From contig CM072512.1 of NCBI GenBank assembly GCA_036898135.1, positions 15,078,517-15,142,516 of the forward strand: DNA of 64,000 nt, read 5' to 3'. The translations under genes and the position numbers were made by a program. This DNA comes from Oncomelania hupensis. Taxonomy: Eukaryota > Mollusca > Gastropoda > Littorinimorpha > Pomatiopsidae. Shown here one piece after another: positions 1 through 10,342 of this stretch; position 1 is the first letter of the stretch; every line of letters starts with the position of its first letter. Below the pieces are notes generated by a model that had not been told where the DNA came from, did no database searches, and saw only the letters and a program-made list of their open reading frames with translations.

Positions 1-153
1 TATAATTGTCGTCAATCATCACCCGCCGTTCACACACATCTCAGTGTTTATTTTCAAATGAAACGACCGCTGACCGTGGAGTCAATCACTTGGCTACAGG
101 CTGCTGTCAGCACACACCCTTGCTTCAATATTATTGCTGAGATTTCTCAGTGG

Positions 154-381
154 GAGGTGGTACACCTTCTGGAAGATATTTATGTATTGTATGTTTGTTT
201 TCCACTTGAGAAAGGACTGCAACATGGTAATAAAATATTAACATCAATTATAATAAGAGTTTAATCAGAGGTGGTATACCTTCTGGAAGATATTTATGTC
301 TTGTATATTTGTATTCCACTTGAGAAAGGACTACAACATGGTAAAAGAATATTAACATCACATCTAATAAGAGTTTAATCA
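154..381. repeat. 114-bp tandem duplication
   Basis: Two head-to-tail copies of a unit of about 114 bp begin at 154 and 268. Each starts GAGGTGGTA and ends with TAATAAGAGTTTAATCA. They differ at several bases, so the duplication is not brand new. No coding frame spans both units. The flanks 1-153 and 382-740 show no gene. Confidence 0.85.
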
Positions 382-749
382 GCCAAGAAACAACAGATTG
401 CACATGGAAACTGTTTTTAAAAAAAATAAAGAGACGGCCTAATTATTGAACCGTTAAATGGACACAAATATAAATGAATGAATGAGTTACTGTAAATTAA
501 TCGAACAATGTAAATCTAACAAGCGCATGCACAAGAATACACTCATTTATGACTACATCAAAGGGGAGAGGGGAGGTACCGCAAGTTTTGCTGCACTTAG
601 CAAATGAGCCGCCATGGGCAAACGTTCCTTCCTTGTCTTGTTTGTTTTTCTCTTTTCTTTTTCTCCTCCCTCCCCCTCATCCCTATCGCTCTCCCGCAGA
701 GAACATTGAGGAACAAACCCACACGCACACACTAGAAGAAGAGTAGCCA

Positions 750-945
750 GTTGTTGTTTGTAGATTATAGTCACACGACTCTTTCGCATATAGGTGACTA
801 CTGGACCGATTTAAACTGACACCAGCGGGCCAGTTGTTGGTAAAGGGGAAAATAATATGATCACACGTTGACCAATCCGAGATTCGAACCAGCGACCTTT
901 CAGTTACTAGCAAGACGCTCTTACCAACTGAGCTACCCGGCCCCG
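750..945 (-). mobile_element. tRNA-derived SINE (family A), with 9-bp TSD
   Basis: Read on the minus strand, the copy opens with a tRNA-like head: an A box in TAGCTCAGTTGGTAAGAGCG and a B box like GGTTCGAATC. A body follows, ending GTGTGACTATAATCTACA and (CAA)n. GAGTAGCCA occurs immediately on both sides (741-749 and 946-954), a 9-bp target-site duplication. Other copies lie at 20755, 20974, 36559 and 50614. The anticodon stem pairs poorly, so this is a retroposon and not a working tRNA gene. It would be moved by a LINE reverse transcriptase; the partner is unknown. Confidence 0.9.
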
Positions 946-2473
946 GAGTAGCCACTTTGCAATCATGTTTTTATACTATTCTTTCACGTTCAGCCTTGAG
1001 GCGTGGACGTCCAATGTCTTGTCATAAAGTTATCGTTTGATTCACATTGCCACATAACTCTACATAACTATTATACGCAGTATGTCTTAAGATGTTGGGG
1101 TCACTAAGGGTCTGCGTCCTATTTAGTGTCGCGTGGATTAAGCTAGACTAGCATACATTACTATTCTATTCCTTCGCAATGATGGTTGTGTTTGTCACGC
1201 TACGCAGTTTGCAGTCGCGCGCCTATGTATATAGTTTAATCATCAGCCTGTACATAGAGGTTAAAAGTTACGGTAGTCAAGGGGAGAGAATCAGAATAAA
1301 TTAATTTAGTTTATAATTAATAAAAGTAGCGAATGTATTGCGCCCGTGCAGAACGTACTATGTTAGGAAAACAGCATAGTTGGCTATTTTGTTATTGAGA
1401 AGATTAATTGCTGCCATGCGATATTCTATGTGTGAAATGCGTGCTCTAATCGCGAACGGTGCAGGGAATGAATTATGATTAAAAGAAGTATATTCTGGAA
1501 GATTCTTAGCTGATCGTATAAAACCCCTTGCACTGTATATTTTGATAGGAGCAGCAACAGTTGCATATCGTTTTTGTAGCCAGAATCAACGGATCCAAGT
1601 TGGGTCAAGGTGCCAGTTAGTGACTTGTCTGTGGGTCGTACAGATCAGACCGTCAACGAAAAAGAGCCTATTAACGGAAGAGGAGGATTGTTTTGGGAAC
1701 ACTTTGGAAGTGTTTGTTTAACTAAAACTTTTCTAAGCCGTTTAGAATACCTACTGTGTATTCTCGGTGAAATCTGAGTTATCTACGTATAACGTCGGGT
1801 GACCTGTGACTCCGTCTAGGACTTCTTGTGCCTGTGTAATCACCTTGCCTAACCATCTGTGCCTGTGTGTTTGTCCCGTCGTTCGTGTGTCTTTGTCTAC
1901 AGGCCGGAGAATCCACTGGTAGCCGTAAGTTTTTTACCTCAATTTCTCAGTTGGCCATGGCGTTCGGGGGTTTGGGTTATGCATGCAGTGTGAATGAATA
2001 GTTAATTATGTTTTCTTAATTCTATTTTTTTGGTTTCATATTGGTTGCTGCATAAATACCTAGAGAGAGAGAGAGAGTTTTCTAAAATGTATTATAAATT
2101 AAATAATTATAAATTGATATAAAAGAATTCGCTGTTATGTAGCGAAGAGATGACAGAAAGGAGGTGTTTGTGAATGTATATGCGCGATGACAGGGAGGAT
2201 GAGTAAGGATGTGGAAAGGGAGACAACCATTCCGATAGCGGGGTGCTTGTGCAGTATATTGTAATATAATTATTAATGGTTGCGTATTCTTGTATGTATT
2301 GTTGTAGATGTACCAACAAATACAACACCAAAACCCTAGAGCAGACCATTGATGGTGTGCTGAAACCTTGCTGGTGTGAAGCTTGTGTGCCTCGGCCTAT
2401 TACGCCGTGGTTTTCCGTGTGTCAACCTCGGTTGCGAAGGTTCTGGTATTCACCCAGGGAACTTTATTTCGTT

Positions 2474-2479
2474 TATAAA
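2474..2479 (+). promoter_or_regulatory. Candidate TATA box in the LTR
   Basis: TATAAA in the context GTTTATAAAGCACACG lies about 730 bp before the LTR end and is kept in the 3' LTR (9605-9610) and the solo LTR. Placement upstream of the AATAAA fits a U3-R boundary between them. The start site itself cannot be read from sequence. Confidence 0.4.
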
Positions 2480-3083
2480 GCACACGCGCACACACTCCAC
2501 CACACACAACAAATAACTATAACCAATGATAATCTGTTGTGAGGAACGATAATTGTTTTACATGTGATAAATTATAAATTACAGCACATTGAGATATATT
2601 TAATTTGAATTGATTGATAAACGTTGTTGAGTAATATTATCCACTAGATTAAGTAACCCTGTGATTGTATAGTTTTGTCTGGGGGAATTATTTCGCCAGA
2701 TATTAGTTAATTAGTAATTTAGATTAATTTCTTATAAATTCTATTTTGCTTAAAAGATAAATTTTCTTATTCATTTTATATAATATAAAAGACTTGTTGT
2801 ATCTATTTGAAGTTTAAGTGGAACAAAGTTTGAACATTTATAAAGATTTAAAGCAGTTGCTTACTGTATATTTACCTTGTTGGCAGTAAGCTGTTCCAGA
2901 CATAATTATTATAAATCTCTTGTACATTTTGTAGTTAGTCATTTTCCATTTTGATTTAATTATCATTATTATTTTGAGCGAATTGTTTATGTAATAGTTT
3001 GGGGTTTTATTAGTGGGATTGAGGGTTGGTAGGTTGGGAAGTGGGATAAAGGGAGTTAATTTTGAGTGTGAATGTGTGTGTGA

Positions 3084-3089
3084 AATAAA
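3084..3089 (+). promoter_or_regulatory. LTR polyadenylation signal (AATAAA)
   Basis: AATAAA is followed within 40 bases by a GT-rich stretch (TTGTCTTG, TGGTTTTGTC), the usual layout of an LTR R-U5 poly(A) site. The functional copy would be the one in the 3' LTR at 10215-10220. The solo LTR keeps it. Confidence 0.6.
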
Positions 3090-3209
3090 GAAATTGTCTT
3101 GTTACTTCTGGTTTTGTCTTTTAGAGTTTATTTAGGTGTTGGGTTTTTTTTCTCGTGTGAAAGAGCACACATGTCGAACCTCTGCTAAGGCAGTTGGGAC
3201 GTGACATTT

Positions 3210-3227
3210 TGGTGGCAGCGGTGGGAT
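3210..3227 (+). other. Primer-binding site
   Basis: TGGTGGCAGCGGTGGGAT starts three bases after the 5' LTR. The leading TGG pairs with the CCA end of a tRNA, as in most LTR retrotransposons. I cannot say which tRNA primes. The leader from 3228 to 3581 has no other feature I recognise. Confidence 0.75.
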
Positions 3228-3581
3228 AGATCTAGGATAGGTTAGGGGGGAATAGTTTGGGTAGATTTATTGTTATTTGTTTAGATACCAGAAGTCAGTG
3301 TTTGTTTCTTTGTCGTCTTGTGTGTCGGATGAGTGGCCAGTGGGTGGTTGGTCGGGAGTGAGGTTGCGCTGCGCAAAAGGGTTCACACCCCGAGCGTGTG
3401 TGCACAAACGGGGGGTTGAGGTAAACAACTTTGTCGTCGAGGCCTAGACGATAAGGGACTTCTCCGGCTCCTGTCACTGTTTACTTGTCATTTGTTCGAC
3501 TGTTTGTATAGGTGTTAATCGTTATTTGTTTCATTTGTTATTCACCCATTTTTTTTCCCATTTTTCTTAGTCCGCGACTGT

Positions 3582-6500
3582 ATGCTGACGAGAGCTGCGA
3601 CTCGGAGAGCAGCTGAGCAGGCGCGAGCGATGGACCAGTACACGGAGGCCGACGCAGCCGCTTCGCGTCAGGCACCGATGGACGAGGAAACCACAGTGAG
3701 TACGCCTTTCGCTCATAGTACTCGCATGGCAGCTGATCTTACTCCTACTGCAGTTAAGGCCGGTGCAGGAACAAGTAGCGTTGGCATGGAGGTATATCTT
3801 AGATACAAGGAGCTAGGCGCTAGCATGGGGCTAAAGGGAGCAGGTCTAGCCAGTTTTGTAGTAGACGGGGCGAAGAGGGAGCAAGAAGCTGCTAGATTAG
3901 CGGAGGAGTCTGCTAGATTGGCGAGAGAGATGGAATTAGAGCGAAGGGACAGAGCTAAAGAAACAGCTAGGCTCGAGAGGAAGATGGAGCGAGAGGAGAA
4001 GAGAAGAGCAGAAGAGTTAGCTTTAGCAGAGAAGAGAAGAGCAGAAGAGATGGCTCGAGCGGAGAAGAGGAGGGCGGAAGATTTAGCCATAGTAGAAAGA
4101 AGGCTAGAACAGGAGAGGAAGGACAAAGCTAGGGAACTGAAGCTCCTAGAAAAGAAAATAGAAGCCGAACGGGAAAACGTTGAGTTGCGTCTGCAAGAAG
4201 AACGTACAGCTAGAGAGCAGGCTCGGGAGGACGACAGAGAAAGGCTTAGGCAACAGTTAGAACAAGAGAAAGAACTAGAAGCCCAACGTAGGAGGGATAG
4301 AGTTCAGCCTGATAGCTACAAGATCAAGGTCCAACCATTTGATGGTAAAGAGGATATTGAGAGCTACCTTCAGCACTTTGAGCAAATAGCTAGAACGCAG
4401 AAATGGAGGGAAGAGACGTGGTCGGCTAGGTTGTCACCGTTGTTGTCGGGGGAGGCAAGAGAGACTTATCTGAAGTTAACTCCAGAGCAGATAGTCGATT
4501 TCGAAGTGGTCAGGGGGGCTCTTCTGAAGCGATTTAGGAGAGATGCTGACTACTACCGCAAGCAGTTCAGGGGGAGTAGGAAAGAAGGCACAGAGACTTT
4601 TCCGCAGTACTTGAGTAGAGTACAAGTCTTAGTGAAGAGATGGTTTTCTTTGGCTAAGAAGGATATAGATGATGCGGGCGTAGTGCTTGATGTCTTTCTG
4701 ACTGAACAGTTGTTGTCAGTGATGAACCCTGAGTTAGAGCTGTTTGTGAGGGAGAGGCAGCCTGAGAATGGAGAGCAAGCAGCTGAGATTGCCCAATTAC
4801 ATGTAGATGCGAAACGGACAGTGAGTAACAGGCCAGTGTTCGGTAGCGTGCCCTACAAGGGGGGTAATCGTGCTGTCAGTCAACCTGTAGGGGCAGCGAG
4901 AAGTGGTCCTAGTGGCAACAAGGGTGAAGAGGATAAGAGGAGGGAACCTAGTGGGGAGAAACGTCCTGTGAAGTGTTTCAGGTGCGGGAAGCTAGGTCAC
5001 GTAGCGAAGGAGTGCCGAAGTCCGAAACAGTTGCTACGTATCACTGTCAGTCCGGATTCAGGCCCGATTCACTCGGAAATGACTAGGACTAGTTTTAGTA
5101 CCATTCAGCCGTACAACCCGTGGAGCATGGGAACAGTCAGGGGTCAGCCTGTGAAGATTCTGAGAGATACTGGTGCCGAGGTGGGGGCAGTAGCAGCCAA
5201 GTGGGTGCGCCCTGAGGATATGACCGGTAGAGAGATCGAGGTCATGTTCGCTGATCAGGTCAAGTCAGGGAAGTATCCTACAGCGTACGTAGAAGTAGAC
5301 TCAGCTTTCGTGAAGGGTACAGTAGAATTGATCGTCATCGAGCAAGTTGTACCTGATGTGATTCTAGGCAACTGGGTTACCTTCAAGGGAGGCTATCGGA
5401 GTCCCGTAGCTGTAGATGGGTTAGAGTGTGCGATAGCCGCCGTTCAGACCAGGGCACAGGCCAAGGCAGAAGGGAAGCAGGAGAAAGCACTGCCGATTCC
5501 GAAGCCATTCCAACTCGATGTGACGCCCGATCAGTTGGCCAAGTTGCAGGAAGAAGATCCCACTTTAGCTAGAGCTAGAGAATGCGAGAAGCAAGGGACG
5601 AAACTCAAGTCAGGCAAAGCGATGGTTAGCTTCACCAAAAAGAAGGGCATTTTGTACAGGGTACACCATCAGGGAGAAGAAGAGCTAACACAGCTAGTCG
5701 TGCCTAGCAAGCTCAGAGGAGAGGTGATGCGCCTGGCGCACGACCCTCCTATGGCCGGACACTTAGGTGGAAAGAGGACACGTGAGAGGATATGGGGGGT
5801 GTTCTATTGGCCAGGAATGTGCGGGGACGTTAGGCGTTTCTGCGAATCATGTCCCGAATGCCAGAAAACAGTTCCCAGGGGTAGGGTAGCAAAAGTTCCG
5901 CTGCAGAAACTACCTCTAGTCGACGAACCGTTTCAGAGAGTTGCAGTTGATATCGTAGGGCCTATAAAACCTATGTCAGACAGAGGCAACCAATACATCT
6001 TAGTCATGGTGGACTATGCGACACGGTATCCTGAGGCCGTAGCACTGAAAGGCATAGAGGCTGAGAGAGTTGCCGAAGCATTGTGGGAGATCTGGACAAG
6101 AGTGGGAATTCCCAAAGAGATATTGACAGATCAAGGGACACAATTTATGTCAAACGTGATGACTGAGGTAAATAGACTTCTAGCAATCCATGGGAAAGCA
6201 ACAACACCATACCATCCAATGTGCGACGGGCTCGTGGAGCGTTTCAATGGTACACTCGTATCGATGCTCAAAAAGCTGACGAAGGAGCAACCGAAAGCAT
6301 GGGATAGGTACATACCAGCGCTGCTCTTCGCGTACAGGGAGGTACCTCAAGAGAGCACAGGTTTTTCACCTTTTGAGCTACTGTATGGCAAGACAGTGAG
6401 GGGTCCCATGTCGGTACTGAGAGATTTGTGGACGAAGGACAGTCAAGGAGAAGAAGTGAAAGTAGCTAGTCAGTATGTTGTGGACCTGCGAAATAGAATC

Positions 6501-8273
6501 GAGGAAACGTGCGCACTAGCGAAGGAAAGTCTGAAGAAAGCAGGCGAGAGGCAGAAAAGACACTTCGACAAGAAAACGAAACCTAGAACATTTCATGCAG
6601 GAGACAAAGTGTTGCTTTTGTTGCCAACCAAGCACAACAAGCTAGAAATGAGCTGGAGGGGGCCATACGAAGTCGTAAGTCGTCGAAACGAGTGCGATTA
6701 TCAGATTCGCATTGGAAACAAGGTGAAACTGTTTCACGCCAACCTACTGAAACTGTACCATCAGAGAGTTCAAATCGCCACAGCTGTAGTAGTGGACGAA
6801 GCAGACGAATGGGAAGAGGTACCAACAGTCGAGGGCATACCCACCGTAGTGTTGAAGCAGTCAGAGACGTTAGATGACGTGCATCTTGATGCAGATAGCC
6901 CGGAGATCCATGCAGGAATTAGGAGGCTATTAGTTCGTTACCCTGACATCCTGACTGACTTGCCGTTGCGCACCACGTTGGATGAGTGCGAAATACGACT
7001 GGATGACGACCGTCCAGTAAGGACAAAACAGTACCCGTTACCTCGTTCAAAGATGGAGACAGTCAAGGCAGAAGTTGAGACGATGCTAGCTATGGGGGTG
7101 ATCGAGCGAGCAGCTTCACCGTTCAGTTCACCGATCGTTCTAGTAAAGAAGAAGGACGGAGCAGTCAGATTCTGCGTCGATTTCAGGAAACTCAATAGGC
7201 AGGTAATTTTCGACGCTGAGCCGATGCCGGACATAGATTATCTATTTAACAAACTCTCAAAGGCCAAGTACTTGAGCAAGATCGATTTGTCTAAGGGGTA
7301 TTGGCAAATACCTATGAAGAGTGAAGATAAGTGCAAGACAGCTTTCACTACCAACGAGGGTCAATTCCAATGGTGCGTCATGCCCTTCGGACTGAAAACC
7401 GCAGGGGCAGTTTTTTCCCGCATGATGCGCAAGATGTTGATGCCATTGAAGATGAAAGAAGTCGACAACTTCATGGACGATCTCATGGTAGCCACAGAAA
7501 CTCTAGAGAGACATTTAGAGTGTTTAGACATCTTGTTTAAACGTCTGAGGGAAGTACAGTTAGCGGCGCGTCCGTCCAAATGCTACCTGGGATTCCGCAA
7601 GCTGGAGTATTTGGGACACATAGTGGGAGAAGGCAAAGTGCAGCCGGAACAAGGAAAGATGGACAAGATCCAGAATGCACCACGTCCCACTACCAAGAAA
7701 CAGGTCAGGTCATTCCTTGGATTAGCAGGGTACTATCGGAAGTTTGTGCCGAATTTTGCTGCAATAGTGGTGCCGCTGACCGACTTAACCAAGGGAGGCA
7801 AATCCGGTCCCGTACAGTGGTCCGACGCTTGTGAAGTAGCGTTCCAGACGCTCAAAAACCGCATATGCTCCAAACCTGTATGCTGTATGCCAGACATGGA
7901 AAAACCATTAGTGCTACAGACTGACGCATCAGAGATTGGAATAGGGGCGATTCTGTGCCAGGACCAAGGTTTGGGTTTACAGCCAATCACATGTGCCAGC
8001 AAGAAGCTAAACCAGGCAGAGAGGAACTATTCCACCATAGAGAAGGAATGTTTAGCATTGGTGTGGGGCGTACAAAAGTTCAAGCAGTACCTGTACGATC
8101 GGACAGTCATTGTGCAGACCGACCACAGACCTTTGCAATACCTGCAGCAAGCAAAGACTACAAATTGTAGACTCATGAGGTGGGCACTTCAACTCCAACC
8201 TTTCGATCTGATAGTGGAGAGTATTCCAGGGAAGGAAAATGTACCAGCTGATTTCTTGAGCAGAACTGAGTAG
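3582..8273 (+). CDS. Gag-Pol polyprotein, order gag-PR-INT-RT-RH
   Basis: One 1,563-residue frame starts at an ATG. Residues ~90-240 are a charged coiled coil with repeated EKRRAEE-type units. A capsid-like region (~245-420) is followed by a zinc knuckle, CFRCGKLGHVAKEC (C465-C478). The protease has DTGA at 529-532. Integrase has an HHCC finger (H720, H727, C757, C760) and catalytic D790, D850 and E886 with D-X35-E spacing, then a GPY/F-like WRGPYEVV near 1025. Reverse transcriptase comes after it: D1235 in KIDLSKGYW and FMDD at 1297-1300. RNase H has TDAS (D1448) and TDHRPL (D1514) and ends ADFLSRTE. No stop or frameshift is visible, so Gag and Pol would be made as one chain. The protein would package, copy and integrate the element. 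Integrase ahead of RT is the key oddity and places it with Gmr1-like elements. Confidence 0.95.
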   Translation: MLTRAATRRAAEQARAMDQYTEADAAASRQAPMDEETTVSTPFAHSTRMAADLTPTAVKAGAGTSSVGMEVYLRYKELGASMGLKGAGLASFVVDGAKREQEAARLAEESARLAREMELERRDRAKETARLERKMEREEKRRAEELALAEKRRAEEMARAEKRRAEDLAIVERRLEQERKDKARELKLLEKKIEAERENVELRLQEERTAREQAREDDRERLRQQLEQEKELEAQRRRDRVQPDSYKIKVQPFDGKEDIESYLQHFEQIARTQKWREETWSARLSPLLSGEARETYLKLTPEQIVDFEVVRGALLKRFRRDADYYRKQFRGSRKEGTETFPQYLSRVQVLVKRWFSLAKKDIDDAGVVLDVFLTEQLLSVMNPELELFVRERQPENGEQAAEIAQLHVDAKRTVSNRPVFGSVPYKGGNRAVSQPVGAARSGPSGNKGEEDKRREPSGEKRPVKCFRCGKLGHVAKECRSPKQLLRITVSPDSGPIHSEMTRTSFSTIQPYNPWSMGTVRGQPVKILRDTGAEVGAVAAKWVRPEDMTGREIEVMFADQVKSGKYPTAYVEVDSAFVKGTVELIVIEQVVPDVILGNWVTFKGGYRSPVAVDGLECAIAAVQTRAQAKAEGKQEKALPIPKPFQLDVTPDQLAKLQEEDPTLARARECEKQGTKLKSGKAMVSFTKKKGILYRVHHQGEEELTQLVVPSKLRGEVMRLAHDPPMAGHLGGKRTRERIWGVFYWPGMCGDVRRFCESCPECQKTVPRGRVAKVPLQKLPLVDEPFQRVAVDIVGPIKPMSDRGNQYILVMVDYATRYPEAVALKGIEAERVAEALWEIWTRVGIPKEILTDQGTQFMSNVMTEVNRLLAIHGKATTPYHPMCDGLVERFNGTLVSMLKKLTKEQPKAWDRYIPALLFAYREVPQESTGFSPFELLYGKTVRGPMSVLRDLWTKDSQGEEVKVASQYVVDLRNRIEETCALAKESLKKAGERQKRHFDKKTKPRTFHAGDKVLLLLPTKHNKLEMSWRGPYEVVSRRNECDYQIRIGNKVKLFHANLLKLYHQRVQIATAVVVDEADEWEEVPTVEGIPTVVLKQSETLDDVHLDADSPEIHAGIRRLLVRYPDILTDLPLRTTLDECEIRLDDDRPVRTKQYPLPRSKMETVKAEVETMLAMGVIERAASPFSSPIVLVKKKDGAVRFCVDFRKLNRQVIFDAEPMPDIDYLFNKLSKAKYLSKIDLSKGYWQIPMKSEDKCKTAFTTNEGQFQWCVMPFGLKTAGAVFSRMMRKMLMPLKMKEVDNFMDDLMVATETLERHLECLDILFKRLREVQLAARPSKCYLGFRKLEYLGHIVGEGKVQPEQGKMDKIQNAPRPTTKKQVRSFLGLAGYYRKFVPNFAAIVVPLTDLTKGGKSGPVQWSDACEVAFQTLKNRICSKPVCCMPDMEKPLVLQTDASEIGIGAILCQDQGLGLQPITCASKKLNQAERNYSTIEKECLALVWGVQKFKQYLYDRTVIVQTDHRPLQYLQQAKTTNCRLMRWALQLQPFDLIVESIPGKENVPADFLSRTE

Positions 8274-8311
8274 CGTGGTTGTTAAGAACTAAAACTGTTA
8301 GTTTTCGTCTT

Positions 8312-8320
8312 GGTGGGGTG
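8312..8320 (+). other. Weak polypurine-tract candidate
   Basis: GGTGGGGTG ends three bases before the 3' LTR. It is G-rich but broken by T, so it is a poor polypurine tract. No better candidate lies between the stop codon and the LTR. Confidence 0.35.
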
Positions 8321-8323
8321 CTG

Positions 8324-10337
8324 TGTCACGCTACGCAGTTTGCAGTCGCGCGCCTATGTATATAGTTTAATCATCAGCCTGTACATAGAGGTTAAAAGTT
8401 ACGGTAGTCAAGGGGAGAGAATCAGAATAAATTAATTTAGTTTATAATTAATAAAAGTAGCGAATGTATTGCGCCCGTGCAGAACGTACTATGTTAGGAA
8501 AACAGCATAGTTGGCTATTTTGTTATTGAGAAGATTAATTGCTGCCATGCGATATTCTATGTGTGAAATGCGTGCTCTAATCGCGAACGGTGCAGGGAAT
8601 GAATTATGATTAAAAGAAGTATATTCTGGAAGATTCTTAGCTGATCGTATAAAACCCCTTGCACTGTATATTTTGATAGGAGCAGCAACAGTTGCATATC
8701 GTTTTTGTAGCCAGAATCAACGGATCCAAGTTGGGTCAAGGTGCCAGTTAGTGACTTGTCTGTGGGTCGTACAGATCAGACCGTCAACGAAAAAGAGCCT
8801 ATTAACGGAAGAGGAGGATTGTTTTGGGAACACTTTGGAAGTGTTTGTTTAACTAAAACTTTTCTAAGCCGTTTAGAATACCTACTGTGTATTCTCGGTG
8901 AAATCTGAGTTATCTACGTATAACGTCGGGTGACCTGTGACTCCGTCTAGGACTTCTTGTGCCTGTGTAATCACCTTGCCTAACCATCTGTGCCTGTGTG
9001 TTTGTCCCGTCGTTCGTGTGTCTTTGTCTACAGGCCGGAGAATCCACTGGTAGCCGTAAGTTTTTTACCTCAATTTCTCAGTTGGCCATGGCGTTCGGGG
9101 GTTTGGGTTATGCATGCAGTGTGAATGAATAGTTAATTATGTTTTCTTAATTCTATTTTTTTGGTTTCATATTGGTTGCTGCATAAATACCTAGAGAGAG
9201 AGAGAGAGTTTTCTAAAATGTATTATAAATTAAATAATTATAAATTGATATAAAAGAATTCGCTGTTATGTAGCGAAGAGATGACAGAAAGGAGGTGTTT
9301 GTGAATGTATATGCGCGATGACAGGGAGGATGAGTAAGGATGTGGAAAGGGAGACAACCATTCCGATAGCGGGGTGCTTGTGCAGTATATTGTAATATAA
9401 TTATTAATGGTTGCGTATTCTTGTATGTATTGTTGTAGATGTACCAACAAATACAACACCAAAACCCTAGAGCAGACCATTGATGGTGTGCTGAAACCTT
9501 GCTGGTGTGAAGCTTGTGTGCCTCGGCCTATTACGCCGTGGTTTTCCGTGTGTCAACCTCGGTTGCGAAGGTTCTGGTATTCACCCAGGGAACTTTATTT
9601 CGTTTATAAAGCACACGCGCACACACTCCACCACACACAACAAATAACTATAACCAATGATAATCTGTTGTGAGGAACGATAATTGTTTTACATGTGATA
9701 AATTATAAATTACAGCACATTGAGATATATTTAATTTGAATTGATTGATAAACGTTGTTGAGTAATATTATCCACTAGATTAAGTAACCCTGTGATTGTA
9801 TAGTTTTGTCTGGGGGAATTATTTCGCCAGATATTAGTTAATTAGTAATTTAGATTAATTTCTTATAAATTCTATTTTGCTTAAAAGATAAATTTTCTTA
9901 TTCATTTTATATAATATAAAAGACTTGTTGTATCTATTTGAAGTTTAAGTGGAACAAAGTTTGAACATTTATAAAGATTTAAAGCAGTTGCTTACTGTAT
10001 ATTTACCTTGTTGGCAGTAAGCTGTTCCAGACATAATTATTATAAATCTCTTGTACATTTTGTAGTTAGTCATTTTCCATTTTGATTTAATTATCATTAT
10101 TATTTTGAGCGAATTGTTTATGTAATAGTTTGGGGTTTTATTAGTGGGATTGAGGGTTGGTAGGTTGGGAAGTGGGATAAAGGGAGTTAATTTTGAGTGT
10201 GAATGTGTGTGTGAAATAAAGAAATTGTCTTGTTACTTCTGGTTTTGTCTTTTAGAGTTTATTTAGGTGTTGGGTTTTTTTTCTCGTGTGAAAGAGCACA
10301 CATGTCGAACCTCTGCTAAGGCAGTTGGGACGTGACA
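8324..10337 (+). repeat. 3' LTR of the Gmr1-like element
   Basis: Same length and apparently same sequence as the 5' LTR. It ends CGTGACA, followed by the second GTGTT target copy. Since the LTRs are made identical at insertion, this is a clock reading near zero. Confidence 0.95.
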
Positions 10338-10342
10338 GTGTT

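Larger units (their letters stand above)
1193..3206 (+). repeat. 5' LTR of the Gmr1-like element
   Basis: This 2,014-bp direct repeat matches 8324-10337 at a constant offset of 7,131 bp, with no difference seen by eye. It carries a short GA run near 2066, a TATAAA at 2474, and an AATAAA at 3084 followed by GT-rich sequence. It probably holds the promoter and, in the 3' copy, the polyadenylation site. The small open frames inside are not conserved in the solo LTR at 14311 and are not taken as genes. Confidence 0.95.
1193..10337 (+). mobile_element. Complete Gmr1-like Ty3/gypsy LTR retrotransposon
   Basis: The 9,145-bp element has two LTRs of 2,014 bp each, starting TGTCACG and ending CGTGACA, a perfect 7-bp terminal inverted repeat. 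GTGTT lies directly outside both ends (1188-1192 and 10338-10342), a 5-bp target-site duplication. A TGG-starting primer-binding site follows the 5' LTR, and one long gag-pol frame fills the interior. Integrase precedes reverse transcriptase, although the sequence motifs are Ty3/gypsy-like. That order defines the Gmr1 group, known from fish and other animals. There is no env-like frame. Intact coding sequence and apparently identical LTRs indicate a recent, possibly still competent, insertion. Clade membership is inferred from domain order and motifs and was not tested by a tree. Confidence 0.93.

Noticed and set aside
1426..2542. Small open frames inside the LTRs (60, 80 and 88 codons, repeated at 8557-9673)
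   Set aside because: They repeat only because the LTRs are identical. In the solo LTR the same frames are altered by indels, and none resembles a known protein.
3713..4126. 137-codon antisense frame opposite Gag
   Set aside because: Serine- and leucine-rich mirror of the purine-rich coiled-coil codons on the other strand; a shadow frame.
8274..8323. An envelope gene between pol and the 3' LTR
   Set aside because: Only 50 bases separate the pol stop codon from the LTR, and no other frame is present, so the element is a retrotransposon without env.
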